DNA from: Burkholderia sp. lig30
Lineage (GTDB): Bacteria; Pseudomonadota; Gammaproteobacteria; Burkholderiales; Burkholderiaceae
Assembly: GCF_000687455.2 (NCBI RefSeq)
Contig: NZ_JGVW01000011.1
Span: 38,218-102,217 of the forward strand
Length of the DNA: 64,000 nucleotides
Direction: 5' to 3'
A program made the translations under genes and the position numbers. Shown piece by piece: positions 32,326 through 40,254 of the stretch (the stretch's first letter is position 1; every line of letters begins with the position of its first letter). The notes beneath the pieces were generated by a model. It had not been told where the DNA came from. It ran no database searches and saw nothing but the letters and a program-made list of their open reading frames with translations.

Positions 32326-33037
32326 TCCCTTGCTCGAATGGATCGACCGTTTGCCGCCGTCGTCGGTCTACTACGATTTCGGCGCGAGTAACGGAATCTT
32401 CGCGCTGTACGCCGCGAAGCGCGGCCTGAAAGTGATTGCGATCGAGCCTGATCCGTCGAACTATTTCCTGCTTTCGTGGAACGCGTTTCTCAATACGGGC
32501 AGCAGCATCGATATTCAGGCATTCAACGTGGCTGCTTCCGACCGCTTCGCCATCGACCGGCTTTACATTCGGAAGATGGAGCTTGGCGCGCACGAGAAGA
32601 TCGTAGGCCAGCCATCGTCGGTGTCCGGTGACGCGTTTGAGCCGCAGCACGTACATACGATCCAGCTCGTTCACTTCGATCGCCGGCGCGCGCAGTTCGG
32701 CCTTCCCGCGCCGGAATACCTGAAAATCGACGTTGATGGGCACGAGGCGCCGGTGCTCGACGGTGCGGTGGTCGACAGCCTGCGCACATGCCGCGGATTG
32801 CTGATCGAGATCGAGGATGCGAAGATGGACCGGCTCACGAAGCAGCTGAGTGAGTTTGGTATGACGATGGCGAACCAGCATCCGGTGCAGAATGACTCGG
32901 GGCTGTGGAACTGTATTTTCACGCGGCGATTGTCGCGCCGTCCGCTCGGCAGTCACAAAACCGCGACGACGATCTGGCGCGATGACGACGTGCTGGATGC
33001 TTTCTCAATGCGACCGGCTGCGGCTGGCCGCGTTTGA
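32231..33037 (+). pseudogene. FkbM-family SAM methyltransferase, 5'-truncated by IS sequence
   Basis: From about 32320 the frame reads PLLEWIDRLPPSSVYYDFGASNGIFALYAAKRGLKVIAIEPDPSNYFLL, the SAM-binding motif I and II region of FkbM methyltransferases. The family PEYLKIDVDGHEAPVLDGA follows near residue 170. The only open start (TTG 32231) lies inside the IS3 remnant, so the first 30 or so residues are translated IS antisense rather than native protein, and the true start is lost. FkbM enzymes O-methylate glycans, and such genes accompany flagellin or LPS clusters. A fusion product may be made, but I read it as disrupted. Confidence 0.65.
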
Positions 33038-33368
33038 ATGCTGCTTTGAAGGACTGACTCAAGGCGCACAAGCCAGTGTAACGAATTGTGTTGTCGAGAT
33101 GCGGCTGACTTTTCCGCGTCCTGCCTCTGCGTGAAGCGAGCGCCCATTCGCTGCGCGCGTGCCTTGCGCCACAGTTCAGACAGCGATGAATGCGTTCCCG
33201 GATCGGGAGCAACTCGGGCTCAAAGAACCCGCTGCTCCCGATGCCACTGAACGTGTCCGCCGAGCATTGGCCCCCAACCCGGAAATCGCGAGTGAGGAGA
33301 CAAGCTGTTCCCGGCCGGGTCCGGACCGATGATGCTTTTCCTGAACCGTGGCCCGGCCGGATGACCGG
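33038..33368. other. Intergenic stretch, no recognised gene
   Basis: Between the truncated FkbM gene and the GT39-type gene. Short open frames on both strands show no family resemblance. Probably the right edge of the disturbed region. Confidence 0.4.
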
Positions 33369-34892
33369 CTATCGCTGCGGCGCCAACACAAACAGCACGT
33401 AGCCGCGCGCGGGCAGCGTCATGCCCCACGCATGCTTGCTGACCTCGACCGACACCGGCTGTACGCCGCTGAACGCCCGAGACGCCGCAATGCACTTCGC
33501 ATCGTCGTTCCGGCAGGCGAGCAGCACGCCTTCCCGGGCCACATCGCCCGCGCTGACCCACGGCGTCGTGCGCGGCTCCTCCATGTCCCAGTAACGCGTG
33601 TGCCCGTTGCTGTAGAACGCAATCGACTGCGCCTCATGAGGCGAACCGGCAACGACCGGAATATCCTGCCCGGTGCGCTGTTTCCACAGCGCATGGGCTG
33701 CCGCCGACAGTTCCGCGCGCGGCTCCGCCGCATCGTCGGTATTGCGCCGCGCGCCGCTATAGCCCACGACGGCCGTCGCGACGAGCACGAGCAGCCAGTA
33801 GATGACGAGCGCGCGAACGGCGCGCCGTGGCACCAGCTCGATACCCGCGCGATCGAGCACGGCCAGCCACAGCGGCGCGATTGCGAACCACTGCGCCATG
33901 CCCCATACCGATGCCATCTGCGTCCTGGCCAGGATCGCGATGCCGCCCACCGCGATCAGCGGCGCGAGCGCGAGCCACCAGAGATCCGGATGCCGCGACG
34001 GCAGCACGCTGCCTGCCGCCATCAGCCGTGCGGCCTGCCCGCGTCGATCGCGAACGAGCAGGACGACGAAACCGAAGCTCAGCAGCAGATAGCCGATCTG
34101 CGCGAGCGTATAGATGCCGAACCGGCCCACCGCGGCCAGCAACGTCCCGCCGGTGCGTTCCTCCGCATAGCCGAGGGTCGGGAAGTGGTTGACGACGAGC
34201 CAGTGAAGGTGCGGCGCCAGCGCGACGACGCCGGCCAGCACCACGGGCAGCGCACGCCAGCTGAACACCCGTGCGCGCCACGCCGGCCGTGCGAGGGCCG
34301 CGAGGAACAGCGCCATCAGCAACACGGACGAAAAATACTTCCCGAGCACGGCCGCGCCGGCGAGCGCGCCGAGCGCGATCGCGGATCGCCACCCGCCGGT
34401 CTGCATGAACCGGACGAAGAAATAAGCGGTCCACGGCCAGACGGACAGCAGGACCGAATTCGCGTTGAACTTGATCGCCAGGTTCGAGTAAAGCGGCGAG
34501 ACGGCCATTGCGAGTCCGGCCACGACCGCGAGCCGGCGCGGCAGGAACCGCCCGGCAAGCACGACGATGCCGAGCAGCCCCGCCATCGCGTTGACTGCCG
34601 ACAGCGCGAAATACGCGAGGTCCGTGTGCGGGAAGAGCCGGAACCACGCGGCCGTGATCCACGCAAACAGCGGCGGGTGCTTGGCATAGCCCGCCTGCCA
34701 CTCGATGCCCCATGCGTAGTTCTCGATCATGTCGCCTTGCGTGTCGAGATTGCCGCGCGAGAGCCACGCGGCAACGGTCCACACGAGCGCGTGAACGGGG
34801 AGCAGCCAGATCAGGTGCCGCGCGTCGCCGGCGTCGCGCGTGTCGGACGGGGCGCCTGCGACGGGATGTCTTGTGGTTGTGGCGTGTGACAT
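33369..34892 (-). CDS. GT39/ArnT-like membrane glycosyltransferase
   Basis: About 507 residues with ten to twelve membrane helices. The first periplasmic loop holds the acidic GNLDTQGDMIENYAWGIEWQAGYAKHPPLFAWI, resembling the D/E-containing catalytic loop and KHPPL motif of ArnT/PMT-type enzymes that use polyprenyl-phosphate sugars. A soluble C-terminal domain of about 110 residues follows. Start ATG 34892 is used; a GTG at 34904 next to GGAG is an alternative. It is separated from the glycosylation operon by about 450 bp, so it may be its own unit. The substrate is unknown. Confidence 0.78.
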   Translation of the reverse strand: MSHATTTRHPVAGAPSDTRDAGDARHLIWLLPVHALVWTVAAWLSRGNLDTQGDMIENYAWGIEWQAGYAKHPPLFAWITAAWFRLFPHTDLAYFALSAVNAMAGLLGIVVLAGRFLPRRLAVVAGLAMAVSPLYSNLAIKFNANSVLLSVWPWTAYFFVRFMQTGGWRSAIALGALAGAAVLGKYFSSVLLMALFLAALARPAWRARVFSWRALPVVLAGVVALAPHLHWLVVNHFPTLGYAEERTGGTLLAAVGRFGIYTLAQIGYLLLSFGFVVLLVRDRRGQAARLMAAGSVLPSRHPDLWWLALAPLIAVGGIAILARTQMASVWGMAQWFAIAPLWLAVLDRAGIELVPRRAVRALVIYWLLVLVATAVVGYSGARRNTDDAAEPRAELSAAAHALWKQRTGQDIPVVAGSPHEAQSIAFYSNGHTRYWDMEEPRTTPWVSAGDVAREGVLLACRNDDAKCIAASRAFSGVQPVSVEVSKHAWGMTLPARGYVLFVLAPQR

Positions 34893-34904
34893 GGAATGCT
34901 TCAC

Positions 34905-35344
34905 TTTCTCCGGGGTGGAAGAGGCGGATCGTGGCGCCTGCCACGCGCGACGGTCACGGAACGTCCGGCGCGAGCGGACGGCATGAGTGAACAGCGGCAG
35001 GCAGTCGTGACGCGCTGCATCGGCAGCCGCGGCATGCGCAACCGGCGCGCGGGCACGACCCTGCGCGCGACGTTGGCGGCGATACGGGCGTCCCGGCCGG
35101 GGCTGCCTTGCCGACCCGACCGAACGGGGCGCCGGCTGCGCCTGCCCGGCGGCGAGTGTCGCGGCGGGCAGGGGGGCCGGTAGGGGCGCGGACGGACGAA
35201 TTGTAGAGGAAACCTGACTCGAACGATCAATTTTGGGGCATGGCGAGACCCGCCGTCACGCGGGCATCTGCCCGGCACGGGGCCGCCGTGTGCGACGGCC
35301 GCCGGCCGATGGGGTGCGGCTACAGGCGCGTCGGGTGAGCCGTA
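34905..35344. other. GC-rich intergenic stretch, no gene seen
   Basis: No convincing coding frame, RNA or repeat. It probably holds the promoter of the GT39-type gene and the 3' end of the methyltransferase transcript. Confidence 0.4.
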
Positions 35345-36073
35345 TCAGCCCCGTTCGCAGATCGCATAGACGCTCGAGCAAAGATCCGGATACACGCGCC
35401 CCAGCTCGAAGCACCCTTCCAGATAGGCATCGCTGATGATCCCGGCCTGCAGCGCGGCGTCGATCTGGAAGTTCGCAAGTCCCTTGAACATCACGCCGCC
35501 CGTCGTCGCCGCACGCAGCCCCGCAGCGCGCAGATCCGCGCCGAGCGTGTCGAGCGAATACGTGACGCGATGGCCATGTGCCGCTTCCGCCGGCGTCACG
35601 GCCGCCGCATGATCGATCAGCCCCATTTGCACCGCGATCTGGCGCGAGGCCGCCCGCGCATTGGGGACGGCGACGAACAGCCGGCCGTGGTCCGACAGCC
35701 ACCCGCCGATCCTCCGCAGCACGTCGACCGGATGATCGAGGTGCTCGAGCGTATGGATCAGGAAAATATTGTCGTAGCGGCGCTGCGGCTCGAACGTTTC
35801 GAACGTCGCGTGGTGAAATTTCACGGTTTCGCCGACCCTGGCCGCCGCCGCTGCGATGCAGTCGCCCGATGCTTCGACGACTTCGAGGTTGTCGAAGCGT
35901 CGTGCCGCCAGCCGCGTGAAATTGCCTTCGAAACACCCCAGTTCCAGCGCATTGCCGCTTTGCAGAAACGGCGCGAAGGTCCGGAGCATGTATTCGTGCA
36001 TCCGGTAGTCGAAGTCGTACGCGTAGCGGTGGTCCGTGTGGTCTTTCGCTTCGGCGTTGTAATCCCGGCTCAT
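35345..36073 (-). CDS. Class I SAM-dependent methyltransferase
   Basis: 242 residues. SAM-binding motifs: NALELGCFEGNFTRLAARRF (motif I, acidic-G-x-G variant), NLEVVEAS (motif II) and YDNIFLIHTLEHLDHPVDVLRRIGGWLSDHGRLFVAVPNA (motifs post-I/III). The layout resembles UbiG/sugar-O-methyltransferases. Start ATG 36073 lies 4 bp after the dioxygenase stop, so it is the last gene of the compact operon. By context it may methylate a hydroxyl of the flagellar sugar. Confidence 0.85.
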   Translation of the reverse strand: MSRDYNAEAKDHTDHRYAYDFDYRMHEYMLRTFAPFLQSGNALELGCFEGNFTRLAARRFDNLEVVEASGDCIAAAAARVGETVKFHHATFETFEPQRRYDNIFLIHTLEHLDHPVDVLRRIGGWLSDHGRLFVAVPNARAASRQIAVQMGLIDHAAAVTPAEAAHGHRVTYSLDTLGADLRAAGLRAATTGGVMFKGLANFQIDAALQAGIISDAYLEGCFELGRVYPDLCSSVYAICERG

Positions 36074-36077
36074 GTGA

Positions 36078-36866
36078 TCAGTCCTGTCCACGTTGATAGA
36101 AGCGCTGCTCGACCGGCACGTAGAATTCCTCGAGCGTTTCGGGGACGCGTGCGTTGAAGCCGATCACCTGGCGCAGCCAGGCGTCGCAGCGTTCGATGTT
36201 CTGATAGCCGAAAAGCCGTGCGTAATCGAGCTGCGGCTTGAAGAACGGGCTCGTGAAGGTGAGCGTCAGCGCGCGGCGCGGCGCGTCGGTCAGATTGCGT
36301 CCGCCGGCATGCCACACGCGCGAGTCGAACAGCAGCACCGAACCTCGCGGGCCGGTCGCGCGTTCGGCCTCGGCGTAGAAAGCGTCGTCGTCCGGGCGCG
36401 CCTGCATCGTTTGCGAGCGCGGCAGCAGATAGGTCGCGCCGTTTTCCGCGGTGAAATCGTCGAGCATCACGAGCGCGTTCAGCATGAAACGCCGATCGTC
36501 GGAGCCGAAGCGGATGTCGCGATGTACGTTCTGGACGTACGCATGCGAATCGCGCTCGTTGAGCACCCCGCCGTACGAATTCAGAATGAAGTTGCCGCCG
36601 AAGAATTCGCGGAACGTCGGTTCCAGCGCGGCGAACCGCGCCAGCAATTCGACATAGCACGGACTGTCGTTCAGCAGATGGTGCAGGGTGCCCGCGGCGT
36701 CCTCATACACGCCGTTCCGGCGCCGGATCTCGTCGCGCAGCGCGAGCGACGGGCCGAGTGCGTCGCACAGTGCGTCGATTAGTGCGTGATCGAACAGGCT
36801 CGGGATCACTGTCCAGCCGGCGGTCGCGAGCGCGTCGCCGTCACGGGTTTCGATTGAAGGTTGCAT
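36078..36866 (-). CDS. Phytanoyl-CoA dioxygenase (PhyH)-family oxygenase
   Basis: About 262 residues of the Fe(II)/2-oxoglutarate oxygenase family. The facial triad is visible as H and D in YVQNVHRDIRF and the distal His in LLFDSRVWHAGGRNLT; the Arg that binds 2-oxoglutarate is likely in DAPRRALTLTF. Start ATG 36866 is used, as the TTG at 36881 is weaker. In this operon it could hydroxylate an acyl chain or a sugar. That would fit a hydroxyacyl-modified sugar, but the substrate is inferred. Confidence 0.85.
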   Translation of the reverse strand: MQPSIETRDGDALATAGWTVIPSLFDHALIDALCDALGPSLALRDEIRRRNGVYEDAAGTLHHLLNDSPCYVELLARFAALEPTFREFFGGNFILNSYGGVLNERDSHAYVQNVHRDIRFGSDDRRFMLNALVMLDDFTAENGATYLLPRSQTMQARPDDDAFYAEAERATGPRGSVLLFDSRVWHAGGRNLTDAPRRALTLTFTSPFFKPQLDYARLFGYQNIERCDAWLRQVIGFNARVPETLEEFYVPVEQRFYQRGQD

Positions 36867-36887
36867 GAGGTGAGATCGCAAAAGGGT

Positions 36888-37418
36888 TCAGGCGAGCGGC
36901 GGCCGGTCGGTGGCCAGCAGCGCCATGGGAATCACGTCGACGTAGCGGCCTTCCTTGAAGGCCGCCTGTCGCAGCAGGCCTTCCGCGCGGAAGCCGGCTT
37001 TTTCATACAGCGCGATCGCGGGCGTGTTCGTCGCGAGCACGGTCAGGAAAATGCGGTGCAGGTTCAGGTCGTCGAACGCGTGGCGCAGTGCCAGGCGGGT
37101 CGCCTCGGTGCCGATGCCGCGGCCGCGCAAGGCCGCATTGCCGAGCTGGATCGCGAATTCCGCGCTGCGGTTGACCCAGTCGATGTCGAGCAGGTACACC
37201 ACGCCGACCATCGCGCCCGTTGACCTGGTGCAGATCGCGAGCCGCACCGTGCGGCTGCGGCCGGCCAGATAGGCGTCGAACCATTTGTCGTCGACCTCGG
37301 CGTTCACATAGCGGAACGGGCCGCCCAGCATGCCGACCAGCTCGCGATCGGCGCGCCATGCGTTGAGCGCGGCAAGGTCGGCGCGCTCGAGTTCGCGCAG
37401 GAAAATCTCGTCCTTCAT
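36888..37418 (-). CDS. GNAT-family N-acyltransferase (RimJ/WecD-like)
   Basis: 176 residues. Acetyl-CoA site motif A is RGRGIGTEATRLALRHAFDDLNLHRIFLTVLATNTPAIALYEKAGFRAEGLLRQAAFKEGRYVDVI, the usual GNAT core with the R/Q-x-x-G-x-G/A loop. The layout resembles PseH/RimJ-type enzymes that acylate amino groups. Start ATG 37418 overlaps the upstream gene by 4 bp. By context it may N-acylate the 4-amino-4,6-dideoxy sugar. Confidence 0.85.
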   Translation of the reverse strand: MKDEIFLRELERADLAALNAWRADRELVGMLGGPFRYVNAEVDDKWFDAYLAGRSRTVRLAICTRSTGAMVGVVYLLDIDWVNRSAEFAIQLGNAALRGRGIGTEATRLALRHAFDDLNLHRIFLTVLATNTPAIALYEKAGFRAEGLLRQAAFKEGRYVDVIPMALLATDRPPLA

Positions 37419-38386
37419 CGATCGAGTTGCTCCAGTAGCAGGTGCGTCAGCGGCGCCAGCTGCGCGACTGACAGGCGCTGGTCGCATGGCAGGAAGAGCG
37501 TCGCTTCCGGCAGCGCGCGCTCGAAAGCGGGCATGTCGGGCGAGTCGCTCAGGTCCGGCCAGTAGGTCGGCGTATAGACGCGACGTGCGCGCAGCATGTC
37601 GCGCAGCCCGGCGGGAGCGCCGAGAAACGGGTAGCAGAGCGGTGCCGCGTCGTCGTCGACGCGTATCGCCAGGCGGTTGCGGTGCCCGAGACGTTCGTGC
37701 AGAAAGCGGAAATTCGCCGCGCGGCGGGCGCGCACCGAGTCGTAATCGATGCCGGCCAGCAGGCGTTGCGTGAGCGGCGACATGCGCCGCGGCGCCTGCC
37801 AGCGCAGGCTCGCCTCGGCGGCCGCGTACTCCGCATAACCGGCTTCCGCGCCGGCCGCCAGACGGGTGAGCAGGTGCTTGCTGCGTCCGAGCGAGCCGTC
37901 GTCGACGTCGTCGGGCATGGGCACCGGCGACTGCGTGACGAGGTAGCCGCCATCCGGCACGCCGACGAATTTGCGCGGCGAGTAGACGGTCGCGAGGCAA
38001 TCGCGCGGCGCGGAGAACAGCGCATGCGCGTTGTCGATCACCACGCGCGTGCGCGGATGACGCGCCAGCACGTCGTCGACATGCCGGTCGCAGATCCCGA
38101 AATAATTGACGTACAGCAGCCACTCGCCGTCGCCCGGTTCGACGTCCGGGCAGCTCAGGTCGTGCCCGAGCGCGTAGCGCTTGAGCGTCGTGCCGGTGGT
38201 TTGCAGCGGCTCGAGCATGCTGTCGCAGAGATACCAGGGCACCCATACGGCCGCAGGCTGTTGCGCGCGCAGCAGTGCCAGGAATGCGGCGCGCGCGGAC
38301 TGGAAGCGCAATGCGTCCGCGTGGCATTCACGCCGGTCGCTTGCGACTTCGAGTTCGAAATATCCGCCGATCGCGTCTTCGATCAT
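37415..38386 (-). CDS. Divergent DegT-fold (PLP-dependent) protein
   Basis: 323 residues, shorter than normal DegT aminotransferases (about 370-390). It keeps the PLP-site pattern: Asp in VVIDNAHALFSAP (ring nitrogen) and Lys in TVYSPRKFVGVPDGGYLV (Schiff base). The N-terminal phosphate-binding loop region is unusual (FQSARAAFLALLRAQQP), with no clear GT/S-x-A motif. It overlaps both neighbours by 4 bp. It may be a second aminotransferase or a repurposed non-catalytic relative. No function assigned. Confidence 0.7.
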   Translation of the reverse strand: MIEDAIGGYFELEVASDRRECHADALRFQSARAAFLALLRAQQPAAVWVPWYLCDSMLEPLQTTGTTLKRYALGHDLSCPDVEPGDGEWLLYVNYFGICDRHVDDVLARHPRTRVVIDNAHALFSAPRDCLATVYSPRKFVGVPDGGYLVTQSPVPMPDDVDDGSLGRSKHLLTRLAAGAEAGYAEYAAAEASLRWQAPRRMSPLTQRLLAGIDYDSVRARRAANFRFLHERLGHRNRLAIRVDDDAAPLCYPFLGAPAGLRDMLRARRVYTPTYWPDLSDSPDMPAFERALPEATLFLPCDQRLSVAQLAPLTHLLLEQLDR

Positions 38387-39081
38387 GCCGCCACCCCGCC
38401 GAGCAGCATCGCCCGCACCGCATCCACCCGGTTGAACATCAGCAGGTCCAGCATCGACAGGCCCGGCACGAACGGCGCGCCGAATTGCGGGTAGGGGCGC
38501 AATTCGGGCTCGACGAACGCGAGGTCGATGCCGGCGGCGGCGAAACGCGTACTGTCGTACAGCGCGCGTCCGCCCGGCAGGTTGACGTAGGTGCGCGCCT
38601 GTTCGCGGGCGCAGATGTCCAGCACCCGTGCCTGGCCCTTGAACGCGTCATTGCCGTACTGCGTCGAGGTCGCGACGAACGCGGGGGCGATGCCGATGTG
38701 GCCGCAGGTTTCCATCACGCTATGCGCGGCGAGCCGCGCGATCGAGTCGGTGTCGAGCGACAGGATGCGCTCCACCAGCTCCATCACGGCGACGTAATGC
38801 GGCGCTTTCGCATACGCGTGGCGCAGCAGTTCGCGCAGCTTGGGGTGCCAGCGTTCGCGCGGCTGGATCTGCACTTCGTCGATCCTGCGCGAGGAACTGG
38901 CGCCGGCGAGCGGCACCGTCAGGTAATGCGCCTGCCCGCCGAGCAGGATGCGATTTCGATTGATCCAGCCGTTCTTGATGAACGCGACGTCGTCGTAGAA
39001 CACGAATTTGTCGACCGCCGCGGCAAGCTGAAAGTAGCCGACGTACGGAAACAGATACGGTTGCATGATCGCCAGCTTCAT
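38383..39081 (-). CDS. WbqC-like family protein
   Basis: 232 residues. The N-terminal MKLAIMQPYLFPYVGYFQLAAAVDKFVFYDDVAFIKNGWINRNRIL is the diagnostic start of the WbqC family, found in O-antigen and flagellar glycan clusters. The C-terminal PQFGAPFVPGLSMLDLLMFN is also typical. The biochemical role of the family is not established; links to aminosugar acylation have been proposed. ATG 39081 is chosen by family match; it lies 2 bp after the aminotransferase stop. Confidence 0.88.
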   Translation of the reverse strand: MKLAIMQPYLFPYVGYFQLAAAVDKFVFYDDVAFIKNGWINRNRILLGGQAHYLTVPLAGASSSRRIDEVQIQPRERWHPKLRELLRHAYAKAPHYVAVMELVERILSLDTDSIARLAAHSVMETCGHIGIAPAFVATSTQYGNDAFKGQARVLDICAREQARTYVNLPGGRALYDSTRFAAAGIDLAFVEPELRPYPQFGAPFVPGLSMLDLLMFNRVDAVRAMLLGGVAA

Positions 39082-39083
39082 CG

Positions 39084-40229
39084 TCAGCAATCCGCGATGA
39101 TTCCCACGATCCGTTCGAGTTCGCTGGTGGACAGGGCAGGATAGATCGGCAGGCAGAGCACCTTCAGCGCGGCGCTGGCGGCCACCGGCAGGTTACTGCG
39201 ATCGGCGGACGGCAAGCCCCGGTACATCGGGAAATCCGAGATCAGCGGATAGAAGTAGCGGCGCGCATAGATGTCGTTGTCGCGAAACTTCTGGTACAGC
39301 GCATCGCGGCTGAGCGGGTAGTCGGCCTCGACCAGAATCGGGAAATACGCGTAATTGGCGACCTTCTCGCCCGCGTCGGGCAGACAGCGAATGCCCGGGA
39401 TGTCGCGCAGCATCGTGCGGTAAAGCGTATCGATCGCCTTGCGGCGGGCGAGGGCTTCGTCGATGTGCCGCAACTGCAGCAGCCCGAACGCCGCGTTGAT
39501 TTCGCTCATCTTGCCGTTGATGCCCGGTGCGACGACGGTCACTTCATCGACGTAGCCGAAATTCTTCAGGTGGTCGATGCGCTGCTTGGTCTTCGCATCG
39601 GGGCAGATGATCGCGCCGCCTTCGAACGTGTTGAACACCTTCGTCGCGTGGAAGCTGAGGATCGACAGGTCGCCGTGCTGCAGCACGCTGCCGCGCTCGT
39701 TCTGCACGCCGAACGCATGGGCGGCGTCGTAGATCACCTTGAGGTTGTAGTTGTCGGCGATCTTCTGGATCGCGTCCACGTCGCACGGATGCCCGTAGCA
39801 GTGAACCGGCATGATGGCCGTGGTCTGCGGCGTGATGGCCGCCTCGATCTTGGCCGGGTCGAGGTTGAGCGTGTCGGGCGCGACGTCCACGAACACCGGC
39901 TTGATGCCGTTCCAGAGCAGCGAATGGGCCGTCGCCACGAACGAATAGGGCGTCGTGATCACCTCGCCGGTGATGCGCAGCGCCTGCAGCGCGGTCACGA
40001 GCGCCAGCGTCCCGTTGGTGAACAGGGCCAGATGCTGCACGCCCAGATAGTCGCACAACGCCTTTTCCAGCTGCTGATGGAACGGGCCCCCGTTCGTGAG
40101 CACCTTGCTGTCCCAGATCTTCTCCAGGTACGGCACGAATTCGTCCAGCGGCGCGAGATGCGGCTGGGTGACATAAATGCGCTCATCGGCCTGCCGCGGA
40201 ATGGCGCTGAGTGGGAGGCTGGCGGTCAT
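39084..40229 (-). CDS. dTDP-sugar aminotransferase, VioA/FdtB-like (DegT/DnrJ/EryC1 family)
   Basis: 381 residues, normal length. N-terminal IYVTQPHLAPLDEFVPYLEKIWDSKVLTNGGPFHQQLEKALCDYLGVQHLALFTNGTLAL and the PLP lysine in LSFHATKVFNTFEGGAI match the VioA/FdtB subgroup, which aminates 6-deoxy-4-keto or 3-keto dTDP-hexoses. By resemblance the product is dTDP-4-amino-4,6-dideoxyglucose (viosamine) or a 3-amino isomer. The Rml/Rff genes for dTDP-4-keto-6-deoxyglucose are not in the window and must be elsewhere. Second gene of the operon. Confidence 0.9.
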   Translation of the reverse strand: MTASLPLSAIPRQADERIYVTQPHLAPLDEFVPYLEKIWDSKVLTNGGPFHQQLEKALCDYLGVQHLALFTNGTLALVTALQALRITGEVITTPYSFVATAHSLLWNGIKPVFVDVAPDTLNLDPAKIEAAITPQTTAIMPVHCYGHPCDVDAIQKIADNYNLKVIYDAAHAFGVQNERGSVLQHGDLSILSFHATKVFNTFEGGAIICPDAKTKQRIDHLKNFGYVDEVTVVAPGINGKMSEINAAFGLLQLRHIDEALARRKAIDTLYRTMLRDIPGIRCLPDAGEKVANYAYFPILVEADYPLSRDALYQKFRDNDIYARRYFYPLISDFPMYRGLPSADRSNLPVAASAALKVLCLPIYPALSTSELERIVGIIADC

Positions 40230-40254
40230 GCTTTCCTCGACGCAGTACGGATGT

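Noticed and set aside
28216..33368. Duplicated tRNA-Arg 3' end as right attachment site of an island
   Set aside because: Looked for a second copy of the T-arm/acceptor sequence and saw none, so no att pair is claimed.
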